Shown: in pieces, positions 1-7,386 of the stretch | Layout: every line of letters begins with the position of its first letter | Numbering within the stretch: the stretch's first letter is position 1 | Origin: JACQNR01 sp049515175 | GTDB taxonomy: Bacteria > Acidobacteriota > Terriglobia > UBA7540 | Assembly: GCA_049515175.1 (NCBI GenBank) | Contig: JBEKUI010000059.1 | Span: 1-19,106 of the forward strand | Direction of reading: 5' to 3' | DNA: 19,106 nucleotides | The notes under the pieces: generated by a model | Database searches by the model: none | Seen by the model: the letters and a program-made list of their open reading frames with translations, nothing else | What the model was told of the DNA's origin: nothing | Made by a program: the position numbers and the translations under genes

Positions 1-2
1 TG

Positions 3-374
3 GGATTCAAACTTGTCGCCACGCGCGGTACCGCCCAGACACTGCGCGCGGCGGGGTTGAAGGTGGAGAAGGTCTACAAAGTGAACGAAGGCCGTCCCAA
101 TGTCGTGGACCTCATCAAGAGCGGAAAACTGGATCTGATCATCAACACGCCGCTGGGTCGAACCTCGCGTTTTGACGAGAAGGCGATCCGCCGCGCCGCG
201 GTGCAGGGAGGCATCACCTGCATCACTACGCTTTCCGCAGCGGCAGCGGCCGTAAATGGAATCCGCGAGCAGCGCGAAAAGGGAATTCAAGTCACCAGCC
301 TGCAGGAATTACATCAAAAGAAAGCTGTAGCTCTTGGGCATCGATTGTCAGCAGCCACTTCCGGCACGAGTTAG
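3..374 (+). CDS. carB: Carbamoyl-phosphate synthase large subunit, C-terminal fragment
   Basis: The reading frame is open from the window edge to a TAG at 372-374, so only the last 123 residues are seen. CarB makes carbamoyl phosphate from bicarbonate, ATP and glutamine-derived ammonia for pyrimidine and arginine synthesis. The visible part is the C-terminal MGS-like allosteric domain, which in the Escherichia coli enzyme binds UMP, IMP or ornithine. Typical family strings are visible: FKLVATRGTA near the start, KVNEGRPNVVDLI, LIINTPLG and the run RAAVQGGITCITTL followed by an alanine-rich helix. The tail after residue 100 is not distinctive. The aldolase gene follows 27 bases downstream on the same strand, so the two may share a transcript. 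The family call is secure from the domain alone; the catalytic domains lie outside the window. Confidence 0.93.
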   Translation, partial: GFKLVATRGTAQTLRAAGLKVEKVYKVNEGRPNVVDLIKSGKLDLIINTPLGRTSRFDEKAIRRAAVQGGITCITTLSAAAAAVNGIREQREKGIQVTSLQELHQKKAVALGHRLSAATSGTS

Positions 375-401
375 TTTTGGAGGGCCGAGGGTTCAAATCC
401 C

Positions 402-1316
402 ATGACACGAAATCAAATCATCAAACAGCTGAAAGGCGTATTCACTCCCGCCGTCACGCCGTTTAATCGCAAGGGCGACGTGGACCTGGGACTGTACCGC
501 GAGAACATCCAGCGTTACACGGGCATCGGGCTTTCGGGAGTGGTCATCGCCGGGTCCACGGGCGAGGCCCCTTTCCTCAGCGAGCGAGAGCGACTGCAAA
601 TTCTGGACGTCGCGCGCAAGATCGTACGCCCCCCCGAAATCGTCATCACCAGCACAGGACTCGAAAGCACTCTTCTCACCTTGCGCCTCAGCCGTGAGGC
701 CATTGCCCGCGGCTCGGACGCGCTTCTCGTCATCACACCGAATTACTACAAGGCGAGAATGGATTCCGTCGCGCTCCAGGGGCACTTTCGCGCGGTCGCG
801 GACGGGGTCCGCCGGCCGGTGATCATGTACAACATTCCGCAATTCACCGGCATTCGGATGACGCCCGACACCGTTGCGGCGCTGGTGCGCCATCCCAATA
901 TTGCCGCGCTCAAAGAAAGTTCCGGCGACCTCTCTTATGTGCGCAAGATCATTCGCCGCGCGGGACCGGGATTCCGGTTGTTGGTAGGCTCGCCATTGAT
1001 CTTCCTGGAAGCGCTGCAGGCCGGGGCGGTGGGGGGGGTGCTCGGCCAGGCAGATTTCGTGCCGGAACTCTGCCTCGCCATTTACGATGCCTTCCTGAAA
1101 CGGCGCTTGAAACTGGGGCGTGATTTGCAGCAACGCCTGGCGTTTCTGGCTCAGAACATCGCTGTTCCCCATGGAATCCCTGGAGTGAAGGCGGCGGTCG
1201 ATCTTTGCGGCTATCACGGGGGGCCGCCCCGCGCGCCCTTCATGCCCCTCACTTCCACTCAGCGTCGCGCCATAGCCGACGCCCTGCGCTCTGCCCTGCG
1301 CGGCCTCGTGGCTTGA
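402..1316 (+). CDS. DHDPS-superfamily aldolase, 4-hydroxy-2-oxoglutarate aldolase (HOGA1)-like
   Basis: This 304-residue protein is a TIM-barrel class I aldolase or lyase of the DapA/NanA superfamily. Visible marks are GSTGEAPFL (51-59), TPNYYKARM (112-120), the tyrosine motif YNIPQFTG (143-150) and the Schiff-base lysine Lys171 in ALKESSGD. The position of DapA Arg138, which binds the carboxylate of aspartate semialdehyde (YNVPSRTG in E. coli), is Phe148 here. The motif order and the C-terminal HGIPGVKAAVD...GYHGGPPRAP resemble HOGA1, which cleaves 4-hydroxy-2-oxoglutarate to pyruvate and glyoxylate, from memory of that sequence. A true DapA role in lysine synthesis is therefore less likely, though automatic annotation may say dapA. 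The ATG at 402 is preceded by GAGG at 387-390. The gene lies between carB and a convergent cyclodeaminase-family gene 10 bases away. Confidence 0.85.
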   Translation: MTRNQIIKQLKGVFTPAVTPFNRKGDVDLGLYRENIQRYTGIGLSGVVIAGSTGEAPFLSERERLQILDVARKIVRPPEIVITSTGLESTLLTLRLSREAIARGSDALLVITPNYYKARMDSVALQGHFRAVADGVRRPVIMYNIPQFTGIRMTPDTVAALVRHPNIAALKESSGDLSYVRKIIRRAGPGFRLLVGSPLIFLEALQAGAVGGVLGQADFVPELCLAIYDAFLKRRLKLGRDLQQRLAFLAQNIAVPHGIPGVKAAVDLCGYHGGPPRAPFMPLTSTQRRAIADALRSALRGLVA

Positions 1317-1326
1317 AGCGGATCGT

Positions 1327-2301
1327 CTAGAGCGGCAGCTCCCGCCCAATTCCCATTTCTTTCGCACGGCGATAAATCAGGATTGCGGTCGCCATATCGT
1401 CGAGCGCCAAGCCGAGGTTCACCGCGAAAGTTCGTTCCTGGGCAGATTCGCGCCCTGGCTTCTTCCCGGAAGCCAACTCGCCCAGGTCCGCGTAGGGCTC
1501 GGGCGTCTCGCGAAAGTAACCCAAGCTGCGATAGTAGGTCATCTGCCCCTTGTCGTCGGTGGCGAGCTTGTCCGCCTCGCGCAGCGCCGCGCCGCTCCAG
1601 TAAGAATCGAAATCCACCAGGCTCGCGAAGCTGCCCTCGGCGAGCCAGCCCGCCGGGATTGTGGCGTGAGGAGTTTTCAGTATCGGCCCACTCGTAACCA
1701 CGAGGTCGAGCTTTTGCGCCGCGTCGGCAACGTTCGCGACCGGCTCGATCTCAAGCCGCAAAGTTTCTGCCATCTCCGCGGCAAAGCGGCGCGCGACCTC
1801 AGTATGGATGTCGTAAGCCTTCACCTTGTCGATCTTGAAGCAGCAGGCCAGCGCCGCGAGATTGCTTCGTCCCTGGACGCCGCAGGCAACGATTCCCACC
1901 GTACGACTTTCCATGCGAGCGAGGTATTTCGCCGCCAGCGCCGTCGCAGCGCCGGTCCGCTGGGCGGTAATCCAGGTGCAATCCATGACCGCGATCGGAA
2001 ATCCGGTCTCGGGGTCGTTCAGGATGAGCAGTCCGCTGATGTAGGGAAGACCTTTGGCTTGATTCTGCGGATAGCCGGCAACCCACTTCAAGCCGGCCGA
2101 CTGGATGTTGGGAATATAGGCCGCCATGGCATGAATGAAGGCGTCACGTCGCGGGTGAATTCCCGGCTTGGGCGGCATCTCGGTACGGCCCTCGCCCTTC
2201 TCCCGAAACATGTTTTCCAGCGCCCCGATGATCTCGCCCATGGGGAGCTTGATCGCTTCCACATTGGCCTTCGAAAGGTACAGGATCTTCATCTCAGCCA
2301 T
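1327..2301 (-). CDS. Ornithine cyclodeaminase / mu-crystallin family protein
   Basis: The 324-residue protein belongs to the NAD(P)-dependent family of ornithine cyclodeaminase, alanine dehydrogenase and pyrroline-carboxylate or ketimine reductases. Family marks are GLKWVAGYP with Lys72, the LILNDPETGFPIAVMD strand, the carboxylate-binding arginine in AQRTGAAT (Arg115) and a Rossmann turn at 137-145. That turn reads VACGVQGR where the family usually has GAGVQAR, so the first glycine is Ala139. LVDFDSYW (229-235) holds the aspartates at about the place of the catalytic Asp of cyclodeaminase. I chose the start at 2301 (MAEMKILYLS) because a GGAG-type Shine-Dalgarno lies just upstream on the minus strand. 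A longer frame to 2391 adds 30 residues without family resemblance. The substrate cannot be told; opine, imine or ornithine chemistry are all possible. It diverges from bshC across 136 bases. Confidence 0.85.
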   Translation of the reverse strand: MAEMKILYLSKANVEAIKLPMGEIIGALENMFREKGEGRTEMPPKPGIHPRRDAFIHAMAAYIPNIQSAGLKWVAGYPQNQAKGLPYISGLLILNDPETGFPIAVMDCTWITAQRTGAATALAAKYLARMESRTVGIVACGVQGRSNLAALACCFKIDKVKAYDIHTEVARRFAAEMAETLRLEIEPVANVADAAQKLDLVVTSGPILKTPHATIPAGWLAEGSFASLVDFDSYWSGAALREADKLATDDKGQMTYYRSLGYFRETPEPYADLGELASGKKPGRESAQERTFAVNLGLALDDMATAILIYRRAKEMGIGRELPL

Positions 2302-2437
2302 GGTTTCACTCCACACTCCAACATAGGAAATGTCCTGCGCGGACCAACAGATCACACGCGCCCAATTGGTCCCTCCGGGTGCTTTGACCATCTCGGTCGC
2401 ATGCAGAGGATTGTCGGGATGGCGCGTCCAGTGTACG

Positions 2438-4075
2438 ATGAAACTCTGGTCTTCCCGAATGGCGATTCCCTACACACGCGTTCCGAAATCGTCGCGGCTC
2501 TTGCTCGATTACCTCTACGACTTTGATCGAGTGGCGGAGTTCTTCACCGCTTCCCCGTTCAGCCTCGCCGGTTACCAGGCGGTCGCATCGCAGTTGGCCG
2601 CGCAGAAGGGTGAGCGGGGCAAGCTCGCTGACGTTCTGGCAAAGCAGAACCAATCCTTCGGCAGCCCTCCCGAGGTTTTCAACAACATCGAGCGCCTCAG
2701 ACACAAGGAAACGTTCGCGGTCGTTACCGGGCAGCAGGTCGGCTTGTTTTCGGGGCCGGTTTTCACGCTTTACAAAGTGTTGACTGTCATACGTCTCGCC
2801 CAGTGGCTGTCGGAGCAGGGCTTGCCTTCCGTGCCCGTCTTCTGGTTGGCGACCGAGGATCACGATCTGGAAGAGGTCTCACAAGCGGCGGTCTTGGATG
2901 ACGAATACGCGCGCGTGACGCTGGCCGACCCCGGCGAGCGGCCCTCGCCGAAATCACCGGTGGGTCTGACGAAACTGACCGCCGGCGTCGCTGAAACTCT
3001 GAATCAACTCGAAGCAGTTCTTCCCATCGGCGACAGCCGCGCCAGCTTGATGCAGGACTTGCGTGAGTGCTACCAGCCCGGCCAGACCTGGACCCAGGGT
3101 TTTGGCCGGTTGATGGCCCGCCTCTTCGGACGTTGGGGAGTAATTCTGGTAGACGCCTTCGATCCAGGCCTTCGCGAGTTGTCCGCGAAAGCGTGCTCCC
3201 TGGCAGTGGAGCGGTCGGCTGATTTCCGTGGCAAACTGCTGGATCGTTCGCGGAAGCTCGAGGAAAGTGGCTATCACGCCCAGGTTCATGTGGCCGATGA
3301 TTCCACGCTGCTCTTCTTGCTGGCGGGCAGCGACCGTCTGGTGCTACGGCAGAACAGTGACGGTTTCATCCGGGAGGATGGCGCTCGCTTCTCCACGGCG
3401 GAATTGAAGACTCTGACGGCGAACGAACCCTCTCGCTTCTCCGCGAATGTCCTGATGCGTCCGATCGTGCAGGACGCTCTGCTGCCGACGCTTGCTTACG
3501 TCGCCGGCCCGTCGGAGCTGGCCTATCTGGGCCAGGCGCAGGCGATCTATGCCGCCTTCGGCCGCCCGATGCCCGTGGTGTTTCCGCGGGCGGGGTTTAC
3601 TCTGCTCGACCCCAGGACCGAGCGCCTTCTCGAGAAATACAAAATCACCGTGGAAGACGTCTGGCAGGGCGAAGAGCACTTGAACGGCAAGATCGCCCTA
3701 GCAGGTCTGGCGGATGGATGGACGGAACGCTTCGACCAGAGCGAGCGGGAACTGACAGCACTTCTGGAACGCTTGCGCAAAGACATTGAAAGCCTCGACC
3801 CGACTCTCCTCGATAGCCTGAAAAACTCCGAAGAGAAAATGAAGTACCAGTTGGAGCGCGTGCGCGGAAAGCTGAGCCGCGCGGCCATGCAGCGCTCCGA
3901 ACTGCTCGGACGGCATCAGCAGGCGGTCCGGCGATTACTCTACCCGGAAAAGGATCTCCAGGAACGGCAGGTGTGCGGCGTCTACTTTTTGGCGCGCGCG
4001 AGTTACGCGCTGCTCGATCGTATCCTCAATGAAATTCGCGTCGAATCATCCGACCATCAAGTTCTCCTCTACTGA
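2438..4075 (+). CDS. bshC: Putative cysteine ligase BshC (bacillithiol biosynthesis)
   Basis: BshC is thought to add cysteine to glucosaminyl-malate in the last step of bacillithiol synthesis, in the cytoplasm. With the start at 2438 the protein has 545 residues, close to the family length of about 540. Conserved blocks are FAVVTGQQVGLFSGP (about 93-107), PVFWLATEDHD (about 133-143), LPTLAYVAGPSELAYLGQ in the middle, and a long charged coiled coil near the C-terminus ending in VCGVYFLARAS. The family N-terminus is recognisable as PYTRVPKSSRLLLDYLYDFDRV. The start is uncertain: ATG 2438 and ATG 2459 are both in frame and neither has a strong Shine-Dalgarno. The frame stays open back to 2330, but that extension overlaps the divergent gene's leader and looks unlike the family. 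bshA and bshB are not in the window. Confidence 0.9.
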   Translation: MKLWSSRMAIPYTRVPKSSRLLLDYLYDFDRVAEFFTASPFSLAGYQAVASQLAAQKGERGKLADVLAKQNQSFGSPPEVFNNIERLRHKETFAVVTGQQVGLFSGPVFTLYKVLTVIRLAQWLSEQGLPSVPVFWLATEDHDLEEVSQAAVLDDEYARVTLADPGERPSPKSPVGLTKLTAGVAETLNQLEAVLPIGDSRASLMQDLRECYQPGQTWTQGFGRLMARLFGRWGVILVDAFDPGLRELSAKACSLAVERSADFRGKLLDRSRKLEESGYHAQVHVADDSTLLFLLAGSDRLVLRQNSDGFIREDGARFSTAELKTLTANEPSRFSANVLMRPIVQDALLPTLAYVAGPSELAYLGQAQAIYAAFGRPMPVVFPRAGFTLLDPRTERLLEKYKITVEDVWQGEEHLNGKIALAGLADGWTERFDQSERELTALLERLRKDIESLDPTLLDSLKNSEEKMKYQLERVRGKLSRAAMQRSELLGRHQQAVRRLLYPEKDLQERQVCGVYFLARASYALLDRILNEIRVESSDHQVLLY

Positions 4076-4150
4076 CCCCGCCCTCACGAATTCTATGTCT
4101 GCTGGCCTCGTGTCGCGTTGGCGCGCTGGGGGCGGCGCATTCAGGAGGTC

Positions 4151-4159
4151 TGCTATAAT
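4151..4159 (+). promoter_or_regulatory. Extended -10 promoter upstream of the YjbQ-family gene
   Basis: TGCTATAAT gives a perfect TATAAT -10 hexamer at 4154-4159 with the TG of an extended -10 element one base upstream. No good -35 hexamer stands 16 to 18 bases upstream, where the sequence is ggcggc; extended -10 promoters often do without one. Transcription would begin near 4166, giving a leader of about 65 bases before the ATG at 4232. It separates this gene from bshC, which ends at 4075. Confidence 0.6.
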
Positions 4160-4180
4160 CGGAAACTTGAGCGCAGGAGA

Positions 4181-4200
4181 CCGCGTCAGGCATGACGCGG
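4181..4200 (+). promoter_or_regulatory. Perfect 8-bp leader hairpin
   Basis: CCGCGTCA (4181-4188), a four-base loop GGCA and TGACGCGG (4193-4200) form a perfect stem. It lies between the predicted -10 element and the Shine-Dalgarno AAAGGAG at 4213-4219. No T-run follows, so it is not an intrinsic terminator as it stands. The DNA is also a near-palindrome and could be a protein operator instead of an RNA structure; the sequence does not decide this. Confidence 0.5.
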
Positions 4201-4231
4201 CCGGCCACTCCCAAAGGAGATGAAGCTCCCC

Positions 4232-4669
4232 ATGGAAACTTCGCATCGCGGATTGTCGGCAGGCACGACCTCATCGCACAACGTGCAGGTGGAAACTCGC
4301 TCGCGCGTCGAGTTCCAGGACATCACCGGACTCGTGCAGAAACTGGTTGCGGAATCGGGCGTCGCGAACGGGACGTGTCATCTCTTTATCCCCCACACTA
4401 CCGCCGCGATCCTCATCAACGAGAATGACGATCCGGCCTTGCAGAAAGATCTGGACAGCTTCTTGAAGAGGCTGGCTCCTCAGGATGCGACGTACCACCA
4501 CCATGACGGAAACTGTGATGCGCACCTGAAGGCGGCGGTGATTGGCTGCTCCAAGGCTCTCCTCATCGAGAACGGCCACTTGGTGTTGGGAACCTGGCAA
4601 GGTGTGTTCTTCTGCGAATTCGACGGCCCGCGCCGGCGCAATCTGCGCGTGAAGGTCGTTCCTGATTAG
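4232..4669 (+). CDS. YjbQ/UPF0047 family protein (secondary thiamine-phosphate synthase-like)
   Basis: This small protein of 145 residues is a single-domain member of the YjbQ/UPF0047 family. Its E. coli relative has weak thiamine-phosphate synthase activity, and the true role of the family is not settled. Conserved strings are IPHTTAAILINENDDP (53-68), HHHDGNCDAHLKAA (89-102) and LGTWQGVFFCEFDGPRRR (119-136). The histidines, Asn94 and Glu129 are of the type conserved in the family. Two ATGs are in frame. I chose 4232 because AAAGGAG at 4213-4219 directly abuts the ATG at 4220 and would be too close to serve it, while 4232 stands 12 bases away. The gene has its own extended -10 promoter and a leader hairpin. 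The hemW-like gene follows 12 bases downstream and probably shares its transcript. Confidence 0.88.
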   Translation: METSHRGLSAGTTSSHNVQVETRSRVEFQDITGLVQKLVAESGVANGTCHLFIPHTTAAILINENDDPALQKDLDSFLKRLAPQDATYHHHDGNCDAHLKAAVIGCSKALLIENGHLVLGTWQGVFFCEFDGPRRRNLRVKVVPD

Positions 4670-4681
4670 CGAACAGCCTTT

Positions 4682-5908
4682 GTGAACGCAAATCCGCCAA
4701 ACCAATCCGAGATTGCCCCCACACTCGGGATCTATCTTCAGATCCCGTTCTGCGCCTCCAAGTGCAGCTTCTGCAATTTCAGTTCGCGAGTTTCTCCCGC
4801 CGGCGTTTTCGACGGTTACTGCCGGGCGGTCGAGAGCGAAATCCGTGGATTGGGCGACTTCTATGGAAGGAACGCAATTGGGACGCGAATCCTGGAGTTC
4901 GCCGTTGACACGCTCTACATCGGCGGTGGCACGCCTCCCTTGGTGGGAATCGAGCGGCTACGCCGGATGATGACAGCGTTGCGGGGCCGTCTTCGTACCG
5001 ACAATCTGGATGAGTTCACCATGGAAGTGACACCAGGTTCTGCGTCGCCGCAGGTGCTTAAGGACCTGCGCGCCCTGGGCGTGAACCGGTTGAGCGTTGG
5101 GGCACAAAGTTTCAGCGACCGCGAATTGAGTGCTGTCGGCCGGCTCCACAGCGCTGCAGAAACTTGCGAAATGATCGCCGCGGCGCGGCGCGAAGGCCTT
5201 GATAACCTCAGCCTCGATTTAATCGCCGGCTTGCCTCATCAGACCGCTGACTCGTGGCGAGCGACGCTTGAGACCCTGGCCCGGGTGCGGCCGGAGCACG
5301 TATCCGTTTACATTTTCGAAGTGGATGAGAAGAGCCGGCTGGGCGGTGAAGTCATCCAACACGGAACGCGATATCACGCTGACGCGGTGCCCGACGAGGA
5401 CTTTGTTGCGGATGCCTACGAACGGGCGCGCTCCTTCCTACGCGCGGAAGGCTACTTCCAGTACGAGATTTCCAATTTCGCTCTGCCCGGCCGCGAATCG
5501 CGCCACAACCGCAAGTACTGGCGCCGCGAGCCGTACGTGGGCCTCGGCGCGGGCGCCCATTCCTTCGACGGTGGGCGGCGCTGGGTGAATGAAGTATCCC
5601 CTGCGCAATACCAGGCTCGGCTGGAAGCGGGCAAGCCCCCCTTCGAGCGAAGCTCACCGCTTTCCCAGGATGAGCAGCTCGCGGAATTCTTTTTCCTCGG
5701 ACTCCGCCAGGCGGAGGGAGTCGATCTTTCTTTAGCGCGCAAGCTGTGGGGTCCTGAGCCTGTCGGGCGCACGGAATCTATCATCGGGTTCCTCAGCGAG
5801 CGCGGTTTGATCGAAAGAGACGGAGATTGGGTCCGGCTTGCGGACAGTGCGTATTTAGTCTCCAATGAGGTCTTCCAGGAATTTCTCGCTACCCACGAGG
5901 AGGTTTAA
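4682..5908 (+). CDS. hemW: Radical SAM protein HemW (HemN-like heme chaperone)
   Basis: The 408-residue protein has the radical SAM cluster motif C-x3-C-x2-C in PFCASKCSFC (Cys24, Cys28, Cys31), then CNF, and the SAM-binding GGGTP just after LYIG. The later block HNRKYWRREPYVGLGAGAHSF is typical of HemW and its HemN C-terminal domain. HemW proteins are usually annotated as oxygen-independent coproporphyrinogen oxidases, but members with this short N-terminus, lacking the extra HemN residues before the cluster, are thought to act as heme chaperones. The start is GTG at 4682, which leaves about 15 residues before the conserved GIYLQIPFC. The Shine-Dalgarno is weak, so translation may depend on the gene just upstream. 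The stop codon TAA shares one base with the ATG of the cupin gene. Confidence 0.9.
   Translation: MNANPPNQSEIAPTLGIYLQIPFCASKCSFCNFSSRVSPAGVFDGYCRAVESEIRGLGDFYGRNAIGTRILEFAVDTLYIGGGTPPLVGIERLRRMMTALRGRLRTDNLDEFTMEVTPGSASPQVLKDLRALGVNRLSVGAQSFSDRELSAVGRLHSAAETCEMIAAARREGLDNLSLDLIAGLPHQTADSWRATLETLARVRPEHVSVYIFEVDEKSRLGGEVIQHGTRYHADAVPDEDFVADAYERARSFLRAEGYFQYEISNFALPGRESRHNRKYWRREPYVGLGAGAHSFDGGRRWVNEVSPAQYQARLEAGKPPFERSSPLSQDEQLAEFFFLGLRQAEGVDLSLARKLWGPEPVGRTESIIGFLSERGLIERDGDWVRLADSAYLVSNEVFQEFLATHEEV
5897..5903 (+). promoter_or_regulatory. Strong Shine-Dalgarno inside the hemW 3' end
   Basis: GAGGAGG lies in the last codons of hemW, four bases before the ATG at 5908 that overlaps the hemW stop (TAATG). 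It supports starting the cupin gene at 5908 and translational coupling to hemW. A second in-frame ATG at 5953 also has a fair site (GAGAAGG at 5941-5947), so either start is possible. Confidence 0.55.
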
Positions 5909-6297
5909 TGGGCGCCTCACTTCACCACGGGAAAACTCTCGAGAAGGTAAGCATGGCGGATAAGTTCGACTCATTCCAGGAGTTCTGGAGCCCCAAGATT
6001 GTGGGCGACCTGAACGACGCCTATGTCAAACTGGTTAAAGTGAAGGGTGAGTTCGTCTGGCATCACCATGAGCAGGAGGATGAACTCTTCCTGGTGGTCA
6101 AGGGCCGACTGCTGATTCAGTTTCGCGACCGGGATGTGTGGCTCGACGAGGGGGAGTTCCTCATCGTGCCTCGGGGCATGGAGCACAAGCCAGTCGCCGA
6201 AGACGAAGCGCACATTCTGCTCTTTGAGCCAAAGGCCACTCTGAATACCGGCAACGTCAAGAACGAGCGGACGGTCAGCGAATTGGAGAGAATTTGA
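5908..6297 (+). CDS. Single-domain cupin protein
   Basis: The 129-residue protein is a small cupin, a beta-barrel that binds one metal. Cupin motif 1 is seen as HHHEQEDELFLVVKG (52-66), with the likely ligands His52, His54 and Glu59 and the closing Gly66. Motif 2 is GEFLIVPRGMEHKP (82-95), with His93. The final motif 2 asparagine is not obvious. No substrate can be named: such proteins serve as isomerases, dioxygenases or metal-bound sensors. It overlaps hemW by one base and is followed by threonine aldolase with a gap of 11 bases, so it sits in a three- or four-gene operon. If translation begins at the alternative ATG 5953, the protein has 114 residues and keeps both motifs. Confidence 0.85.
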   Translation: MGASLHHGKTLEKVSMADKFDSFQEFWSPKIVGDLNDAYVKLVKVKGEFVWHHHEQEDELFLVVKGRLLIQFRDRDVWLDEGEFLIVPRGMEHKPVAEDEAHILLFEPKATLNTGNVKNERTVSELERI

Positions 6298-6308
6298 GAG
6301 CGACGACG

Positions 6309-7370
6309 ATGAGCGAATCTATTGTGGACCTGCGAAGTGATACGGTGACCCGACCCACGCCGGCGATGCGGCGCGCCATGGCCGGAGCCGAGGTGGGCGA
6401 CGACGTTTACCGCGAGGACCCCACCGTCAACCGGCTGCAGGAGCGCGCGGCGGAAATCTTCGGGCGCGCGGCGGGATTGTTTCTTCCCTCCGGCACCATG
6501 GGCAATCAAGCGGCCATCAAAGTGCACACGCGCCACGGGCAGGAGGTGATCTGCGAGCAGCGCGGCCATATCTACAACTACGAAATGGCCATGACCGCCG
6601 CGTTCTCGGGCTGCCTGGTGCGGCCTCTCTGGGCAGAAGACGGAATCCTGAGCTGGGAGTTGATCGCGCGCGAAGTGCGCGGGCGAAGCGACCATCGCGC
6701 GCGGACGGGATTAGTTTCACTCGAAAACACCTCGAACCTCGCGGGCGGTTCTGTCTATCCGCAGGATGTGAGCGACGGGATTTGCGACCATGCGCATGCC
6801 GCGGGCGTGCCCGTTCACCTGGACGGCGCACGGATTTTCAACGCCAGTGTGGCCCTTGGAAAGTCCGTGATCGATCTTACTCGGAAGTTCGATTCCGTGA
6901 TGTTCTGCCTGTCGAAGGGATTGGGCGCGCCGGTGGGTTCAATGTTGGTGGGCAGCAAGGAATTCTTCGAGGAGGCGCGCCAGGTTCGCAAGATGCTGGG
7001 GGGCGGAATGCGTCAGGCGGGAGTGCTGGCGGCGGCGGGACTGATTGCGCTCGAGGAGGGTCCCCAGCACCTGGCAATCGATCACCAGAACGCCAAGCTA
7101 TTGGCGAATGGACTGGCGGAAATCCCCGGCATCCAAATCGATCCCGCGAAGGTCGTGACCAACATCCTCTTCTTCGATGTGACCGGGACGGGCCTCGCGG
7201 CGTCCGAGATCTCGAAGCGCCTGGCCGCGCAGGGAGTCCTCGCCAACGCCGTGAACGCCCAGGTTATTCGCATGGTGACCCATCGCGACGTGGACCGCGC
7301 TGGATGCGAGCGCGCCCTGCACGTGTTGCGCGAGTCCCTGCGCGCATTGCCTAAGACTGTCGTCGTCTGA
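6309..7370 (+). CDS. ltaE: Low-specificity L-threonine aldolase
   Basis: This PLP enzyme cleaves L-threonine or allo-threonine to glycine and acetaldehyde. The 353-residue protein opens with the family signature VDLRSDTVTRPTPAMRRAM and has GDDVYREDPTVNRLQ. The active-site parts are visible: His87 in QRGHIYNYE, Asp172 and Arg175 in HLDGARIFNA, and the PLP lysine Lys203 in MFCLSKGLGAPVGS. Length matches the family of about 340 residues. I chose ATG 6309 because homology begins four residues later; a TTG at 6294 overlaps the cupin stop and has GGAGAG closer to it, so it is a possible earlier start. The gene ends convergently, 16 bases from the TPR gene. The context points to glycine or threonine turnover in a transcript with the cupin and hemW. 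Confidence 0.93.
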   Translation: MSESIVDLRSDTVTRPTPAMRRAMAGAEVGDDVYREDPTVNRLQERAAEIFGRAAGLFLPSGTMGNQAAIKVHTRHGQEVICEQRGHIYNYEMAMTAAFSGCLVRPLWAEDGILSWELIAREVRGRSDHRARTGLVSLENTSNLAGGSVYPQDVSDGICDHAHAAGVPVHLDGARIFNASVALGKSVIDLTRKFDSVMFCLSKGLGAPVGSMLVGSKEFFEEARQVRKMLGGGMRQAGVLAAAGLIALEEGPQHLAIDHQNAKLLANGLAEIPGIQIDPAKVVTNILFFDVTGTGLAASEISKRLAAQGVLANAVNAQVIRMVTHRDVDRAGCERALHVLRESLRALPKTVVV

Positions 7371-7386
7371 ATCGGCTCCTTGCGGC

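Noticed and set aside
389..401. GGGTTCAAATCCC just before the aldolase ATG looks like a tRNA T-arm.
   Set aside because: Only three stem pairs form, and no acceptor, D-arm or anticodon arm can be placed around it between carB and the aldolase gene.
393..1367. A 324-codon open frame on the minus strand opposite the aldolase gene.
   Set aside because: The product is low-complexity and Arg/His-rich, while the plus strand encodes a clear family member.
2384..2412. TTGACC at 2384-2389 as the -35 of a bshC promoter.
   Set aside because: The bases 16 to 17 downstream (GAGGAT or AGGATT) match the -10 consensus at too few positions to support the call.
2330..2437. N-terminal extension of bshC by 36 residues.
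   Set aside because: The extension has no family resemblance and crosses the divergent gene's leader. Homology begins close to the ATGs at 2438 and 2459.
4076..4135. CCGCCC and GGGCGG as arms of a terminator after bshC.
   Set aside because: The loop would exceed 40 bases and no T-run follows.
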